Origin: Helicobacter himalayensis
GTDB taxonomy: Bacteria; Campylobacterota; Campylobacteria; Campylobacterales; Helicobacteraceae
DNA length: 64,000 nucleotides
Reading direction: 5' to 3'
NCBI RefSeq assembly: GCF_001602095.1
Contig: NZ_CP014991.1
Location: 558,001 to 622,000, forward strand
Shown here: positions 45,676-54,732 of the stretch, piece after piece
Layout of the letters: every line of letters begins with the position of its first letter
Position numbering within the stretch: the stretch's first letter is position 1
The notes under the pieces: model-generated
What the model saw: the letters and a program-made list of their open reading frames with translations, nothing else
Told to the model about the DNA's origin: nothing
Databases searched by the model: none
Made by a program: the position numbers and the translations under genes

Positions 45676-46584
45676 ATGGATTTTTGTAAAATTGAACTTA
45701 AAGATAAGGAAATCTTTGATAAATACCTAACACAGGATAATCTCGCGCTTTCAGACATAAATTTTACCAATTGCTATATGTGGCGGTATGCGCGTGAGAT
45801 TAGCTTTGCGGAGGTGGCGGGAAATCTCATCATTAAAACGCAATATCCCAATCAAGCGCCCTACATCTTTTATCCCATAGGTGATGGCGACAAAAGGGCG
45901 AGTTTGGATTCTGTGTTGCAGGAATTTAAGGCACAAAATTTGAACCTACAAATCCGCGCACTAAATAAAGAGCAAGCAAGTGAGCTAGGGCAATTCTACC
46001 CACACGCAAAGCCTGTGGCTAATCGCGATAAGTTTGATTATATCTACAATGTAAGCGAGCTTATTGCGCTTAGTGGTCGCAAATACCATAAGAAAAAAAA
46101 TCACCTTAACTATTTTTTGCAAGAATACGCGCACTTTGCCTACGAAGCGATAGATTCAAGCAATATTACGCAGCTGCTAGCTGTCAATAACGCGTGGTTT
46201 GAGGCAAATCCAAACAAAAGCGAGGGGCTAAAATTTGAAAATCTCGGCATTAATGACGCGCTAAATTCCTTTGAAGCGCTTGGTCTAAAAGGCGGGCTTA
46301 TCCGCGTAGATTCTCAAATCATAGCTTTTAGCTTTGGTGAGGTAATCCCCTGCACACTTTCATATGAGGGTGTGAGTGGTGATATGGCGGTGATGCATAT
46401 CGAAAAGGCAGATTCTCAATTTAGAGGGATTTTTCAGGCGATAAATCAGCAGGTTTTAGAGCATTGTTTCGCGCAATGTGCGTGGGTGAATAGAGAAGAA
46501 GATTTGGGGATTGAGGGTTTAAGAAAGGCAAAGTTAAGCTATCAACCAACATTGTTGCTTGAAAAATTTGAGGTTGTTTTGTAG
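45676..46584 (+). CDS. DUF2156 protein (LPG-synthase C-terminal-like acyltransferase fold)
   Basis: The 302-residue product has the DUF2156 pattern: FTNCYMWRYA near the N-terminus, KYHKKKNHLNYFLQEY in the middle, and GDMAVMHIEKADSQFRGIFQAINQQVLEH followed by VNREEDLGIEGLRKAKLSYQP. The fold is GNAT-like and related to the aminoacyl-lipid transferase half of MprF, but no membrane part is present. Substrate unknown. It is 34 bp after pheA. Confidence 0.85.
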   Translation: MDFCKIELKDKEIFDKYLTQDNLALSDINFTNCYMWRYAREISFAEVAGNLIIKTQYPNQAPYIFYPIGDGDKRASLDSVLQEFKAQNLNLQIRALNKEQASELGQFYPHAKPVANRDKFDYIYNVSELIALSGRKYHKKKNHLNYFLQEYAHFAYEAIDSSNITQLLAVNNAWFEANPNKSEGLKFENLGINDALNSFEALGLKGGLIRVDSQIIAFSFGEVIPCTLSYEGVSGDMAVMHIEKADSQFRGIFQAINQQVLEHCFAQCAWVNREEDLGIEGLRKAKLSYQPTLLLEKFEVVL

Positions 46585-46683
46585 ATTCTATGATTTCACA
46601 GAATCTCAATCATTGCAAGGATTTCCAAAAATCCAACTTTTTCTATTTTTTGTAAAGTGATACAGAGACGAGGAGCAAGTATT

Positions 46684-49563
46684 ATGCAGCAGTTTTTAGC
46701 ACTCAAGGCAAGCGCAGGAAGTGGCAAGACTTTTGCGCTTTCGCTTCGTTATATTTATTTACTTTGCGCTGGGGCGAAGCCTTGGGAGATTCTCACGCTC
46801 ACTTTTACCAAAAAAGCCGCAAATGAGATGAAAAGACGTATTACAAATAATCTCAAAGACTTATTAAATGCATGTAAAAATGGGCGTTTGCAGGATAATG
46901 ATATTTTTAAAGAATTGCAAAAAGAGGGCATAAGCGCGGAATTTTTAGAGCAAAATTTGGGCGCGATTTATGAGGAATTTTTACAGGCAAATGTGCGTAT
47001 CACAACAATTGATGCATTTTTTTACAACATTTTGCAGAAGTTTTGTTGGTATGTGGGCGTTGGGAATGGCTTTGCAATCGGTAATTATAGCAATAGTGAA
47101 ATTGACGCGCTGTTTTTAGAATCTCTTTCTGAAACGCAAAGACAGGAAATTTTATCCTTTTTGCTCGAGCAGGATTTGCGGCTTAGCACATTTTTACATC
47201 TTTTATCCCAAAGTAATGATGTGCCAAAGCACGAGACAAGCGGTGATTTTAGGGCAATTGCAAAAGAGATTGAAGAAATTTTTAAATTTTTGCAAAAGGA
47301 GATTCTTAAATTCCCAGAATTAAGCTCGCCCGCAATGGCTCGTATGACCGAAAAATTTAACATAAGCCAAATAATGTCTCAAAAGTGGGTGTATCAGTTT
47401 GAAGATTATCACTATCTAAAAAAATTTAAAACTCAACTTGCGCCACTAATCCCGCACAATAGGAGGCTACAAGAGCTTTTATCGCAGTATGCTTTGCTCA
47501 AAGAAGCGCGTATTTTTTCTTTTCTTGCTAAATATATAGGCGCGTATAAAAGGGCGAAAAACCGCTTTTTGCGCGTAAATAACACGCTTTGCTTTGATGA
47601 TGTGAGTGAAAAAACCTTCGAGTTGCTGCGTCAAAATATTGACTGGGAGTTTTTTTACTTCCGCCTTGATGACAAGATTACGCATATTTTGCTTGATGAG
47701 TTTCAAGATACGAGCATTTTGCAATATGAGATTTTGCGCCCTTTGATTGATGAGATTCTCTCTGGCAATGGGCGTATAAATGAGCGCAGTGTGTTTGTAG
47801 TGGGGGATAAGAAGCAGAGTATTTATGGCTTTCGTGGGGGTTTTTCAGGTGTGTTTGATAGCGCGTCAAAAAATCTAAAGGTTGAGAAATTGCATTTTAA
47901 TTACCGCTCAAGCGCGCGCGTGGTAGAGTTTGTCAATAGCGTTTTTGCGCCATTGTATGAAGACTATATCCCTCAAAAGATTCCTAGTGGCACAAATGCG
48001 GGTGGTGGCTATGTCAGCGTGCGCGAGGTGGCGTATGATGATGCGTATGAGCGCATTTATGAGTGCTTGTGCGAGCTTCTAGATTCTGGGATAGCCCAAG
48101 ATGATATTGCGATTTTAGTGGCTAAAAATGACGAGGCGCAAAACCTAAGCGATACAATAAGAGCGCATAATCCGCAAATTGCCGTGCTGACAGAAAGCAG
48201 CAGTGAATTTTTCGCGCGATTTCCTTGCAATGCGTTGCTAGAGATTTTGCGCTTCACACAGAACAAAAATGAGCTTAATTTGCTAAATGCTAAAAAACTT
48301 TTGGGTTTGAATATTAATGACGCGCTAGAGTTGCCAAAGTTTGAGTCGCAGGCTCATTTTGGGCGCTATGTGTTTGAGATTATAGAATCTCTTAGGCTTG
48401 GGGGCGTGATGAGTGCGAAGTTTTTAGAGTGCGCGTGTGAGTTTGAGAGCTTGGAGGAATTTTTAGAGAATTACCAAAGCTACGCAATCTCAACACCAAA
48501 GCAAAGCCTAAGAGGTGTTAAAATTATGACAATCCACAAGTCTAAGGGCTTAGAGTTTGAGCATTTAATCGTGTGCGATAGGATTGGCAGGAAATCGAGT
48601 GATAAGGGCAAATTTTTGTATGAATATGAGGATATCGCGCTAAAAAATATTTATTACAAACAAGCTGGGCGCGAGAATTTTGAAGCCTCTTACAAAAGGG
48701 CGCAACAAAAAGCCAAAGATTTAGAATCCACCGAAGAGCTAAACCGCCTCTATGTTGCACTCACAAGGGCGAAGCAAAGTCTTATTATTCTAAAAAAACG
48801 CAAGAAGGAGAAGAGTGCCGCCACCTCGCGTTTTGATATGCTAAATCTCGCACCTTTAGAATCCGGCGCGCTAGCGACAAATACAATGCAAAAAACGCAG
48901 GAAATACAGCCAACATTGCAATGCGTGCGCTTACCAAAGCTGGGTGTGCAAAGTGAGTTCGTGCAAGATAAAAGTGCGCAAGTTGCGACGATGCAGGATT
49001 TTTCACTTCAAGCAATCACCTATGGAAAGGCGTTGCATAGTTGTTTTGAATATTTTTTAAGCGCGCGTGGATTTGTAGATTTACCCCTCAATAGCGTTAC
49101 AGAATCTACAAGCCTCAATAACCAAACAACACCGAGTATGTGCGCGCAAGCGGAGCCGAAGCGGAATTTACTCCCACGAGGCGATACGATTGATAATGAA
49201 ATTCACCACATCATCAAAAATCTCTACGGCTTTATTTTGCCCAAAAGTAGCCTAGATTCTATTTTTGCGCGCTTTTTACAGGCAAGAGAGGAAAGTGAGT
49301 TTGCGCATTTGTTATCTTTGGGAAATGCGTATGCGGAGGTATCTTTTATCGCAAATGGGCGTTTTTGGCGCATTGATACGCTTATAATGGGTGAAGATTC
49401 TCAATATGTGCTTGATTATAAAAGTGCGCATTTGCCAAAAGAGGAGCATTATGCGCAAGTTAGGGGTTATATGGAGTTTCTAAGCGCGCTATTTGGGCGC
49501 AAAAGCGTAGGCTATCTCATCTACCCAAGCCACACGCCAATGTGCATAGAGGTGCAGGCGTGA
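46684..49563 (+). CDS. addA: AddA-type helicase-nuclease with a repeat insertion
   Basis: I take ATG 46684 (GAGGAG upstream). The 959-residue product is a UvrD-superfamily helicase: Walker A ASAGSGKT at 9-16, LTFTKKAANEMKRR, Walker B LDEFQDTS at 337-344, GDKKQSIYGFRG, MTIHKSKGLEFEHLIV and LYVALTRAKQ. A C-terminal RecB nuclease part follows: ALHSCFEYFL, WRIDTLIMG and DYKS at 911-914. It resects double-strand breaks with AddB, which is not in the window. Residues about 802-837 derive from the coding repeat (49088-49195), in the first part of the nuclease domain. Confidence 0.93.
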   Translation: MQQFLALKASAGSGKTFALSLRYIYLLCAGAKPWEILTLTFTKKAANEMKRRITNNLKDLLNACKNGRLQDNDIFKELQKEGISAEFLEQNLGAIYEEFLQANVRITTIDAFFYNILQKFCWYVGVGNGFAIGNYSNSEIDALFLESLSETQRQEILSFLLEQDLRLSTFLHLLSQSNDVPKHETSGDFRAIAKEIEEIFKFLQKEILKFPELSSPAMARMTEKFNISQIMSQKWVYQFEDYHYLKKFKTQLAPLIPHNRRLQELLSQYALLKEARIFSFLAKYIGAYKRAKNRFLRVNNTLCFDDVSEKTFELLRQNIDWEFFYFRLDDKITHILLDEFQDTSILQYEILRPLIDEILSGNGRINERSVFVVGDKKQSIYGFRGGFSGVFDSASKNLKVEKLHFNYRSSARVVEFVNSVFAPLYEDYIPQKIPSGTNAGGGYVSVREVAYDDAYERIYECLCELLDSGIAQDDIAILVAKNDEAQNLSDTIRAHNPQIAVLTESSSEFFARFPCNALLEILRFTQNKNELNLLNAKKLLGLNINDALELPKFESQAHFGRYVFEIIESLRLGGVMSAKFLECACEFESLEEFLENYQSYAISTPKQSLRGVKIMTIHKSKGLEFEHLIVCDRIGRKSSDKGKFLYEYEDIALKNIYYKQAGRENFEASYKRAQQKAKDLESTEELNRLYVALTRAKQSLIILKKRKKEKSAATSRFDMLNLAPLESGALATNTMQKTQEIQPTLQCVRLPKLGVQSEFVQDKSAQVATMQDFSLQAITYGKALHSCFEYFLSARGFVDLPLNSVTESTSLNNQTTPSMCAQAEPKRNLLPRGDTIDNEIHHIIKNLYGFILPKSSLDSIFARFLQAREESEFAHLLSLGNAYAEVSFIANGRFWRIDTLIMGEDSQYVLDYKSAHLPKEEHYAQVRGYMEFLSALFGRKSVGYLIYPSHTPMCIEVQA
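49088..49195 (+). repeat. In-frame protein-coding repeat inside addA
   Basis: One diverged unit encoding NSVTESTSLNNQTTPSM, then AEPKRNLLPRGDT. The DNA shares AGCGTTACAGAATCTACA and GCGGAGCCGAAGCGGAAT with the lysA and intergenic copies. The host frame is kept. Confidence 0.8.
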
Positions 49564-49590
49564 GTTTAAGGGGTAGATTAATCAATTTGC

Positions 49591-49596
49591 TATAAA
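49591..49596 (+). promoter_or_regulatory. Candidate -10 element for purF
   Basis: TTGCTATAAAATCC gives TATAAA with an upstream TG, 34 bp before the GTG start of purF. Confidence 0.45.
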
Positions 49597-49630
49597 ATCC
49601 GCAATTTATCACAAAAGCTAAGGTGCAAGC

Positions 49631-51145
49631 GTGAAAAAACAACAAAAAACACAACAACACAAAGCACAATACGCGTGCCAAAAGCCCCTGCAAGAATCGC
49701 AAGGTGCATTAAAAGAATGGCAAAAAGAATGGCAAAAAGAATGGCAAAAAGAATGGAATGAGGAATGCGCAGTAGTAGGAATCTACAATGTCAAGCGTTC
49801 GGCACTTTTAAGCTACTACGCGCTTTTTGCAATGCAACACAGAGGGCAAGAGGCAAGCGGGATTAGCACCGCAAATGGTGCGCAAATCACCACCATTAAG
49901 GGAAATGGGTTGGTTACCAAAGTTTTTGATGAGGCAAAGTTTAATAAATTACAAGGAAATTCAAGCATTGGGCATAATCGCTACGCGACTGCGGGTGCAG
50001 ATTCTGCTAATGATTCTCAACCTGTTTTTGCGCGCTATTCACTCGGTGAAATCGCCATCGCACACAATGGGAATCTTACCAACGCCAAAAGCGTGCGCGA
50101 GGAGCTTATTAAAAAGGGCGCGATTTTTCAAAGCCATTTAGATACAGAAAATCTTATCCACCTCATCGCCCATTCGCAAAAAGCGCATTTGGTGGATAGA
50201 ATCATTGATGCATTGAGCTTTGTTGATGGAGCGTATTGCTTTTTGTTTCTTTCACGTTCTAAAATGTTTGTGGTGCGCGATAGGTATGGTTTGCGCCCGC
50301 TAAGTTTGGGCAAAATTACAAATGACGATGGAAGTATCGGCTATATCGTGGCGAGTGAAACTTGCGCGTTTGATTTGATAGGGGCGGAGTATGTGCGCGA
50401 TGTGAGGGCGGGGGAAATGCTGATTTTTGAGGGTGCTTATACGCCACTAAGCGTATGTGAGCCAAAAAGCATTCAGGTTTATGAGCCACAAAGTGCGCCT
50501 TGCGTGTTTGAGTATGTGTATTTCGCGCGTCCTGATAGTCAAGTGTATGGAAAAAATGTCTATACAATCCGCAAAAATATGGGCACGCAACTTGCCAAAG
50601 AGCATAAATTGCAAGCGGATATGGTGATTCCCGTGCCAGATTCTGGCGTGGCGGCGGCAATTGGGTATTCTAAAGAAAGCGGGATTGATTTTGAGCTAGG
50701 CATTATCCGCAATCATTATGTTGGCAGGACTTTCATCGAGCCAACACAGCAGAGCAGGGAGCTCAAAGTACGCCTAAAGCTTAATCCTATAAGCAGTCTC
50801 ATTGCAGGAAAAGACATTATTGTGATAGATGATTCTATCGTGCGCGGGACGACAAGTAGGCAAATCGTGCAGATTCTGCGCAAGGCAGGTGCGCGAAAGG
50901 TGTATATGCTGATTTCCGCACCGCCCACGATTAACCCTTGTTTCTATGGTGTGGATACACCGGATAAAAAACAACTTATTTGCGCCAATAAGAGTATTGA
51001 AGAGGTGCGTGAATATATTGGCGCTGATTATTTGGGCTTTTTGTCTTTGAGCGCGCTTGATTGCGCGGTGGGTGGAAGTGGATTTTGCAAGGCGTGCTTT
51101 GATGGGAAGTACATTGATTCTTATCTTTTATCGCAAAAGTCTTGA
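49631..51145 (+). CDS. purF: Amidophosphoribosyltransferase with an expanded repetitive propeptide
   Basis: The first enzyme of purine synthesis. The glutaminase begins at Cys46 in NEECAVVGIYNVKRS, the PurF nucleophile that must be freed by propeptide removal; the NEEC context equals that of B. subtilis PurF. HRGQEASGIS and RYATAGADS follow, and the PRPP-binding site is IVIDDSIVRGTTSRQIV. In most species one to eleven residues precede the Cys; here 45 do if the GTG at 49631 is the start, including four KEW units from a 12-bp tandem repeat. I see no later start codon before the repeat with a good ribosome binding site. Confidence 0.93.
   Translation: MKKQQKTQQHKAQYACQKPLQESQGALKEWQKEWQKEWQKEWNEECAVVGIYNVKRSALLSYYALFAMQHRGQEASGISTANGAQITTIKGNGLVTKVFDEAKFNKLQGNSSIGHNRYATAGADSANDSQPVFARYSLGEIAIAHNGNLTNAKSVREELIKKGAIFQSHLDTENLIHLIAHSQKAHLVDRIIDALSFVDGAYCFLFLSRSKMFVVRDRYGLRPLSLGKITNDDGSIGYIVASETCAFDLIGAEYVRDVRAGEMLIFEGAYTPLSVCEPKSIQVYEPQSAPCVFEYVYFARPDSQVYGKNVYTIRKNMGTQLAKEHKLQADMVIPVPDSGVAAAIGYSKESGIDFELGIIRNHYVGRTFIEPTQQSRELKVRLKLNPISSLIAGKDIIVIDDSIVRGTTSRQIVQILRKAGARKVYMLISAPPTINPCFYGVDTPDKKQLICANKSIEEVREYIGADYLGFLSLSALDCAVGGSGFCKACFDGKYIDSYLLSQKS
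49713..49756 (+). repeat. 12-bp tandem repeat coding for KEWQ units
   Basis: AAGAATGGCAAA occurs three times in full and once in part. The unit is a multiple of three, so copy changes would lengthen the PurF propeptide by four residues without frameshift. Confidence 0.9.
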
Positions 51146-51148
51146 AAT

Positions 51149-52096
51149 ATGGAAAGATTTATGCCTATTTGTTTGAGTGAAAATCAATTGAAATACGCAA
51201 ATGGTGGGGTAATGAGAGAAAATAAAAACAATAAGTTTGATGAATATTTTACAAAACCTGAAGTTGCAAAAACCCTTTTTAATAAAACGCAAGAGATTAT
51301 CTCAAAGTATGAAAATATAGACAAATACACTTGGTTAGAACCTAGTGTGGGGGATGGCTGTTTTTATACACTTTTGCCTAAAAATAAGATTGGTATTGAT
51401 ATAAATGAAAGTAAATTTGATATTTTAAAGACTGATTTTTTGACTTATGAATTACCTCAAAAACCTTTAATAGTTATTGGCAATCCACCCTTTGGACATC
51501 GGGGTGTTTTGGCTTTGGAGTTTATTAAACATTGTGCGGGAGCTGATTTTGTGTGTTTTATACTACCTATGTTTTTTCAGAGTTTGGGTAAGGGTTCTGT
51601 GCGTTATCGCGTTAAAGATTTGCATCTTTTGCACGAGGAGGTTTTGCCTACCAACTCTTTTTATCTAAAAAATGGCAAAGAAAAGGATGTTAAAGCCTGT
51701 TTTCAAATTTGGAGTAAAAATTACAAAAGCAATAAAAGTGAATTTAGTTGGTATAAACAAAAAGAAAAAGAAGAGCCATATAGCAAAATTTTACGCGTTG
51801 TAACTGTGTCTTTGGCTAAAAATAGAGAGTGTGGCAAGGAGTGGATATTTAATAAAAAGGCAAATTTTTATCTTTCAAGCACATTTTTTAAGCAAAATAT
51901 GGTGGTAAGCGAGTTTAAAAACGTGAAATATAAAAGCGGTATCGCAATAATTTATAATGAAAATGCTCCTAAAAAGAAATTAGATGAGTTATTTTTGAGG
52001 GCTGATTGGCTTAAATATAGCTCACTTGCTACAAATGGTTGTCGTCATATTGGTAAATCGCATATCTTTAAGCTATTGGAAGATGAGGGATTTTGA
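51149..52096 (+). CDS. N6-adenine DNA methyltransferase of a type II restriction-modification system
   Basis: The product (315 residues from ATG 51149, or 294 from the ATG at 51212 after GGTGGGG) has FDEYFTKPEVAKTLF, SAM motif I LEPSVGDGCFYTLL, and the catalytic motif IV NPPFGHRG, typical of m6A methylases. The order motif I then NPPF puts it in the gamma-like class; the C-terminal half would be the target recognition domain. It overlaps the downstream nuclease gene by one base. DNA composition is A+T-rich, almost free of the GCGC-type words and of the GATTCT word common around it, a sign of transfer. Confidence 0.85.
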   Translation: MERFMPICLSENQLKYANGGVMRENKNNKFDEYFTKPEVAKTLFNKTQEIISKYENIDKYTWLEPSVGDGCFYTLLPKNKIGIDINESKFDILKTDFLTYELPQKPLIVIGNPPFGHRGVLALEFIKHCAGADFVCFILPMFFQSLGKGSVRYRVKDLHLLHEEVLPTNSFYLKNGKEKDVKACFQIWSKNYKSNKSEFSWYKQKEKEEPYSKILRVVTVSLAKNRECGKEWIFNKKANFYLSSTFFKQNMVVSEFKNVKYKSGIAIIYNENAPKKKLDELFLRADWLKYSSLATNGCRHIGKSHIFKLLEDEGF

Positions 52097-52647
52097 TGAG
52101 ATTAGAAAATATTTTCCTAGAGCTTATAGAACAGAAATATGACGAAATTAAGGCAAAGCAAAAAAATGGAATTTTTGAAAAAATCTTACATTTTGAGGGT
52201 AATGCAATAGGACAAATTGGTGAAAAATTTATAAAAGAGGTTTTTAAGGGACTAAATTTACCACTTGACGGAGTGGGAAGCGAAACAATTCACGATGAAT
52301 TTGACTTGCTTTCAAATGGCAAAAAAATTGAGGTTAAGACCGCACGAAAAGGATTAAACAATAACACTTTTCAATTTAATGGTATCAATCCAAAATACAA
52401 CTATGATTTTATTATCTTATTAGGTCTTACTACTCAAAGTTTGCATTATTATATTATTGATAAAAGGCGAGATTATCGTTATGACCATAAAGCACGGCGT
52501 GAGTTTATAAGTATAAACAATAAAGAAAAGCAGCTAGTGCAAATGAATCCGGGTAATGCGGTTAATTTAAAGCTTACTTTGGCTCTAAAAGATTTAAAAG
52601 ATATAAGTGGGCTTGAGATGGAACTTATAAATTATTTCAAGGAATAG
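52096..52647 (+). CDS. Putative type II restriction endonuclease, PD-(D/E)xK fold
   Basis: The 183-residue product has the nuclease core EFDLLSNGKKIEVKTARKG at about 71-89 (D, then ExK), preceded by a helix GQIGEKFIKEVFKGLNL. It starts with TGATG overlap on the methylase stop. The pair is a likely complete type II system. The recognition site cannot be inferred. It ends 3 bp before the radical SAM gene, so the cassette sits cleanly between purF and that gene. Confidence 0.78.
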   Translation: MRLENIFLELIEQKYDEIKAKQKNGIFEKILHFEGNAIGQIGEKFIKEVFKGLNLPLDGVGSETIHDEFDLLSNGKKIEVKTARKGLNNNTFQFNGINPKYNYDFIILLGLTTQSLHYYIIDKRRDYRYDHKARREFISINNKEKQLVQMNPGNAVNLKLTLALKDLKDISGLEMELINYFKE

Positions 52648-52650
52648 GCT

Positions 52651-53613
52651 GTGCGTGTGGTTTTAACTATCGGAAGGTATTTTAAGAGACGTTTTGGCAC
52701 AAGGGTTAGGAAAATCCCAATTTCTCTGCCCGGCTTTACTTGTCCTAATATCGATGGGAGCGTGGCAAAAGGTGGGTGTATTTATTGTGATAATGAATCT
52801 TTTTCCCCAAGTTTGGTGAAGCTCAATGAGCGCGCGAATGTGAAGATGAATTTTTCGCTTACTCAAAATCCACTTTTGCCAAAACAGCTCGAGCAGCTCA
52901 AAGGGCAATACAAGTGGCACGCGGATTTTCATAATGAAAAATTTGGGATTGCAAAATACATAATTTATTTTCAATCCTACACCAACACCTACGCGCCATT
53001 TGCTACGCTCAAGACGTTGTATGACTGCGCGCTAAGCCTATCAAATGTGGTGGGACTAAGTATCGGGACGCGTATTGATTGTGTGAGCGATGAGGTTTTA
53101 GAGCTTTTGAGTGGCTATGTCAGGGAGGGCAAAGAAATTTGGCTTGAATATGGAATCCAATCAGTGTATAACGAGACTTTAGAGCTCACTAACCGCGGGC
53201 ACGGGATTGAGGGTGCGCAGGAGCTGTTTAAAAAGACGCGTGCGAAGGGGATTAAGCTTTGTGCGCATATCATTTATGGATTGCCAAATGAGAGTGAAGA
53301 GATGATGTTGCACACGCTAGATTCTGTGATTTCGTGGGGGATTGATGGGATTAAAATCCACCCAATGTATGTGGTGAATGGCACTAAGCTCGCGCAAATG
53401 TATAAAAGCGGGGCATATACGCCAATCAAGCTTGAAACTTTTGCAAATCTCATCGTAGAATCCATAAAACGCCTTCCGCCAAATGTCGTGGTGCAGCGCA
53501 TAAGCGCGGGCGCACATGATGAAAGTTTGCTCGCACCAAAATGGTGCTTTGATAAAAATATCCAAATGCGCTATATCCGCGACAAGCTGCGAGAATCTGG
53601 AATGGAGTATTGA
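52651..53613 (+). CDS. Radical SAM protein, YhcC/TIGR01212 family
   Basis: The 320-residue product from GTG 52651 has the family cysteine arrangement CPNIDGSVAKGGCIYC at about 30-45, LEYGIQSVYNETL, and AHIIYGLPNESEEMM. The related E. coli gene is yhcC; function is not settled, though the radical SAM cluster is clear. The start GTG is near the restriction gene stop and the true ribosome binding site may have been replaced when the cassette was inserted. Confidence 0.88.
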   Translation: MRVVLTIGRYFKRRFGTRVRKIPISLPGFTCPNIDGSVAKGGCIYCDNESFSPSLVKLNERANVKMNFSLTQNPLLPKQLEQLKGQYKWHADFHNEKFGIAKYIIYFQSYTNTYAPFATLKTLYDCALSLSNVVGLSIGTRIDCVSDEVLELLSGYVREGKEIWLEYGIQSVYNETLELTNRGHGIEGAQELFKKTRAKGIKLCAHIIYGLPNESEEMMLHTLDSVISWGIDGIKIHPMYVVNGTKLAQMYKSGAYTPIKLETFANLIVESIKRLPPNVVVQRISAGAHDESLLAPKWCFDKNIQMRYIRDKLRESGMEY

Positions 53614-53665
53614 GAAATTTCTTTTTTTTGTTACAATGGTAATCTATTTCAAATAAAGGCTAAAA

Positions 53666-54717
53666 ATGTTTCATATAGTGCTTAACTCTGATGAAAACTA
53701 TATTAAATACGCAGCGGTGTTGTTGTATAGTATTGTAAAATCTAGCGCAGATGCTTGCGCCAAAGAAGCTAATCATATAGGGGGGGGGATAATAGGAAAT
53801 ATATTTTTCATATCTTAACAGATTCTCTCTCTATCAAAACCAAACAAAAACTCCAAAGATTCCAAATAGAATTAAACACCATTTATCCTTGCGAAATTTC
53901 CCTGCACTATGTAGAACAGAATGTGTTTGAGGGCTTAAACAAATGGGGGTTTGAGAAAAAGCAAAATTATCTTACTTACTATCGTTTGTTGTTGGAACGT
54001 TTTTTGCCAAAAGATTTAAAAATATGTCTTTATCTTGATGTGGATATGCTTGTGGTTGGAGATTTAAGAGAACTTTTCGCGATTGATTTGGGGGATAATT
54101 TTGCGGGTGTTGTGTTAGATTCTGTGCATATTAAACGTCATATTATTCCTTCCAAAAAACCACAATTTAAAGATATTGTCCTTAATCCTAATTGGCAATT
54201 TAATGGCGGTTTTATATTGATTAATTTGCAAGCGTGGCGTAGTGGAAAAATCGAGCAAAAAGCATTGGAGTTTTTACAAAATTATAATCCGGTATTTTTA
54301 GATCAAGACACACTCAATGTGCTTTTTGGGGAGGATACGCTAAAGCTGGGATTAGAGTGGAATTTTGTGGCATTTTCTACTTTTGAAGATGCAATTTTTA
54401 AAGGTGAAAACAAAGAATACACAATCAGATACACAAGAAATGAGCATAAAAATGCTTTGAAAAATCTAAAAATTATACATTACAACACGGGCTTAAAACC
54501 TTGGAAAGGCTTGATAAAAAAGAAAAAATGCAGGCAGAATTTGTCTAATGAGCGCATTTGTAAATGGTGGGAATGCGCACTTCAAACGCCTATTTTTGGG
54601 CTTGATATTAAAACATTACGACTTAAATTAATGCTAGCAAAGCACCCTTCGCGCTTAAAAAGAGGAGTAAAACGCGCGCTTAAAAAAGTTAAGAATCTTA
54701 TGCGACATCAGGCTTAA
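53666..54717 (+). CDS. Family 8 glycosyltransferase, phase-variable and OFF as sequenced
   Basis: From ATG 53666 the frame reads MFHIVLNSDENYIKYAAVLL and continues to the G9 tract at 53780-53788, after which it stops (GGGIIGNIFFIS). One more G, or two fewer, puts the tract into frame with DNRKYIFHILTDS and the rest, about 350 residues. The continuation has GT8 features: YYRLLLERFLPKDL, the DxD motif YLDVDMLVVGDL, NGGFILINL, LDQDTLNVLF and the late HYNTGLKPW. GT8 enzymes add hexoses to lipooligosaccharide core. A basic C-terminus could bind the membrane. It converges on rlpA. Confidence 0.88.
53780..53788 (+). repeat. Homopolymer tract G9 in the glycosyltransferase gene
   Basis: Nine consecutive G after ATA. 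Lengths of seven or ten give the full ORF, nine does not. Confidence 0.9.
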
Positions 54718-54732
54718 GATTCTTATTTGCTT

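Noticed and set aside
53923-54717. Glycosyltransferase starting at the internal GTG 53923
   Set aside because: The N-terminal part upstream, in the other frame before the G9 tract, completes the family domain; the internal start would lose the nucleotide-binding strand.
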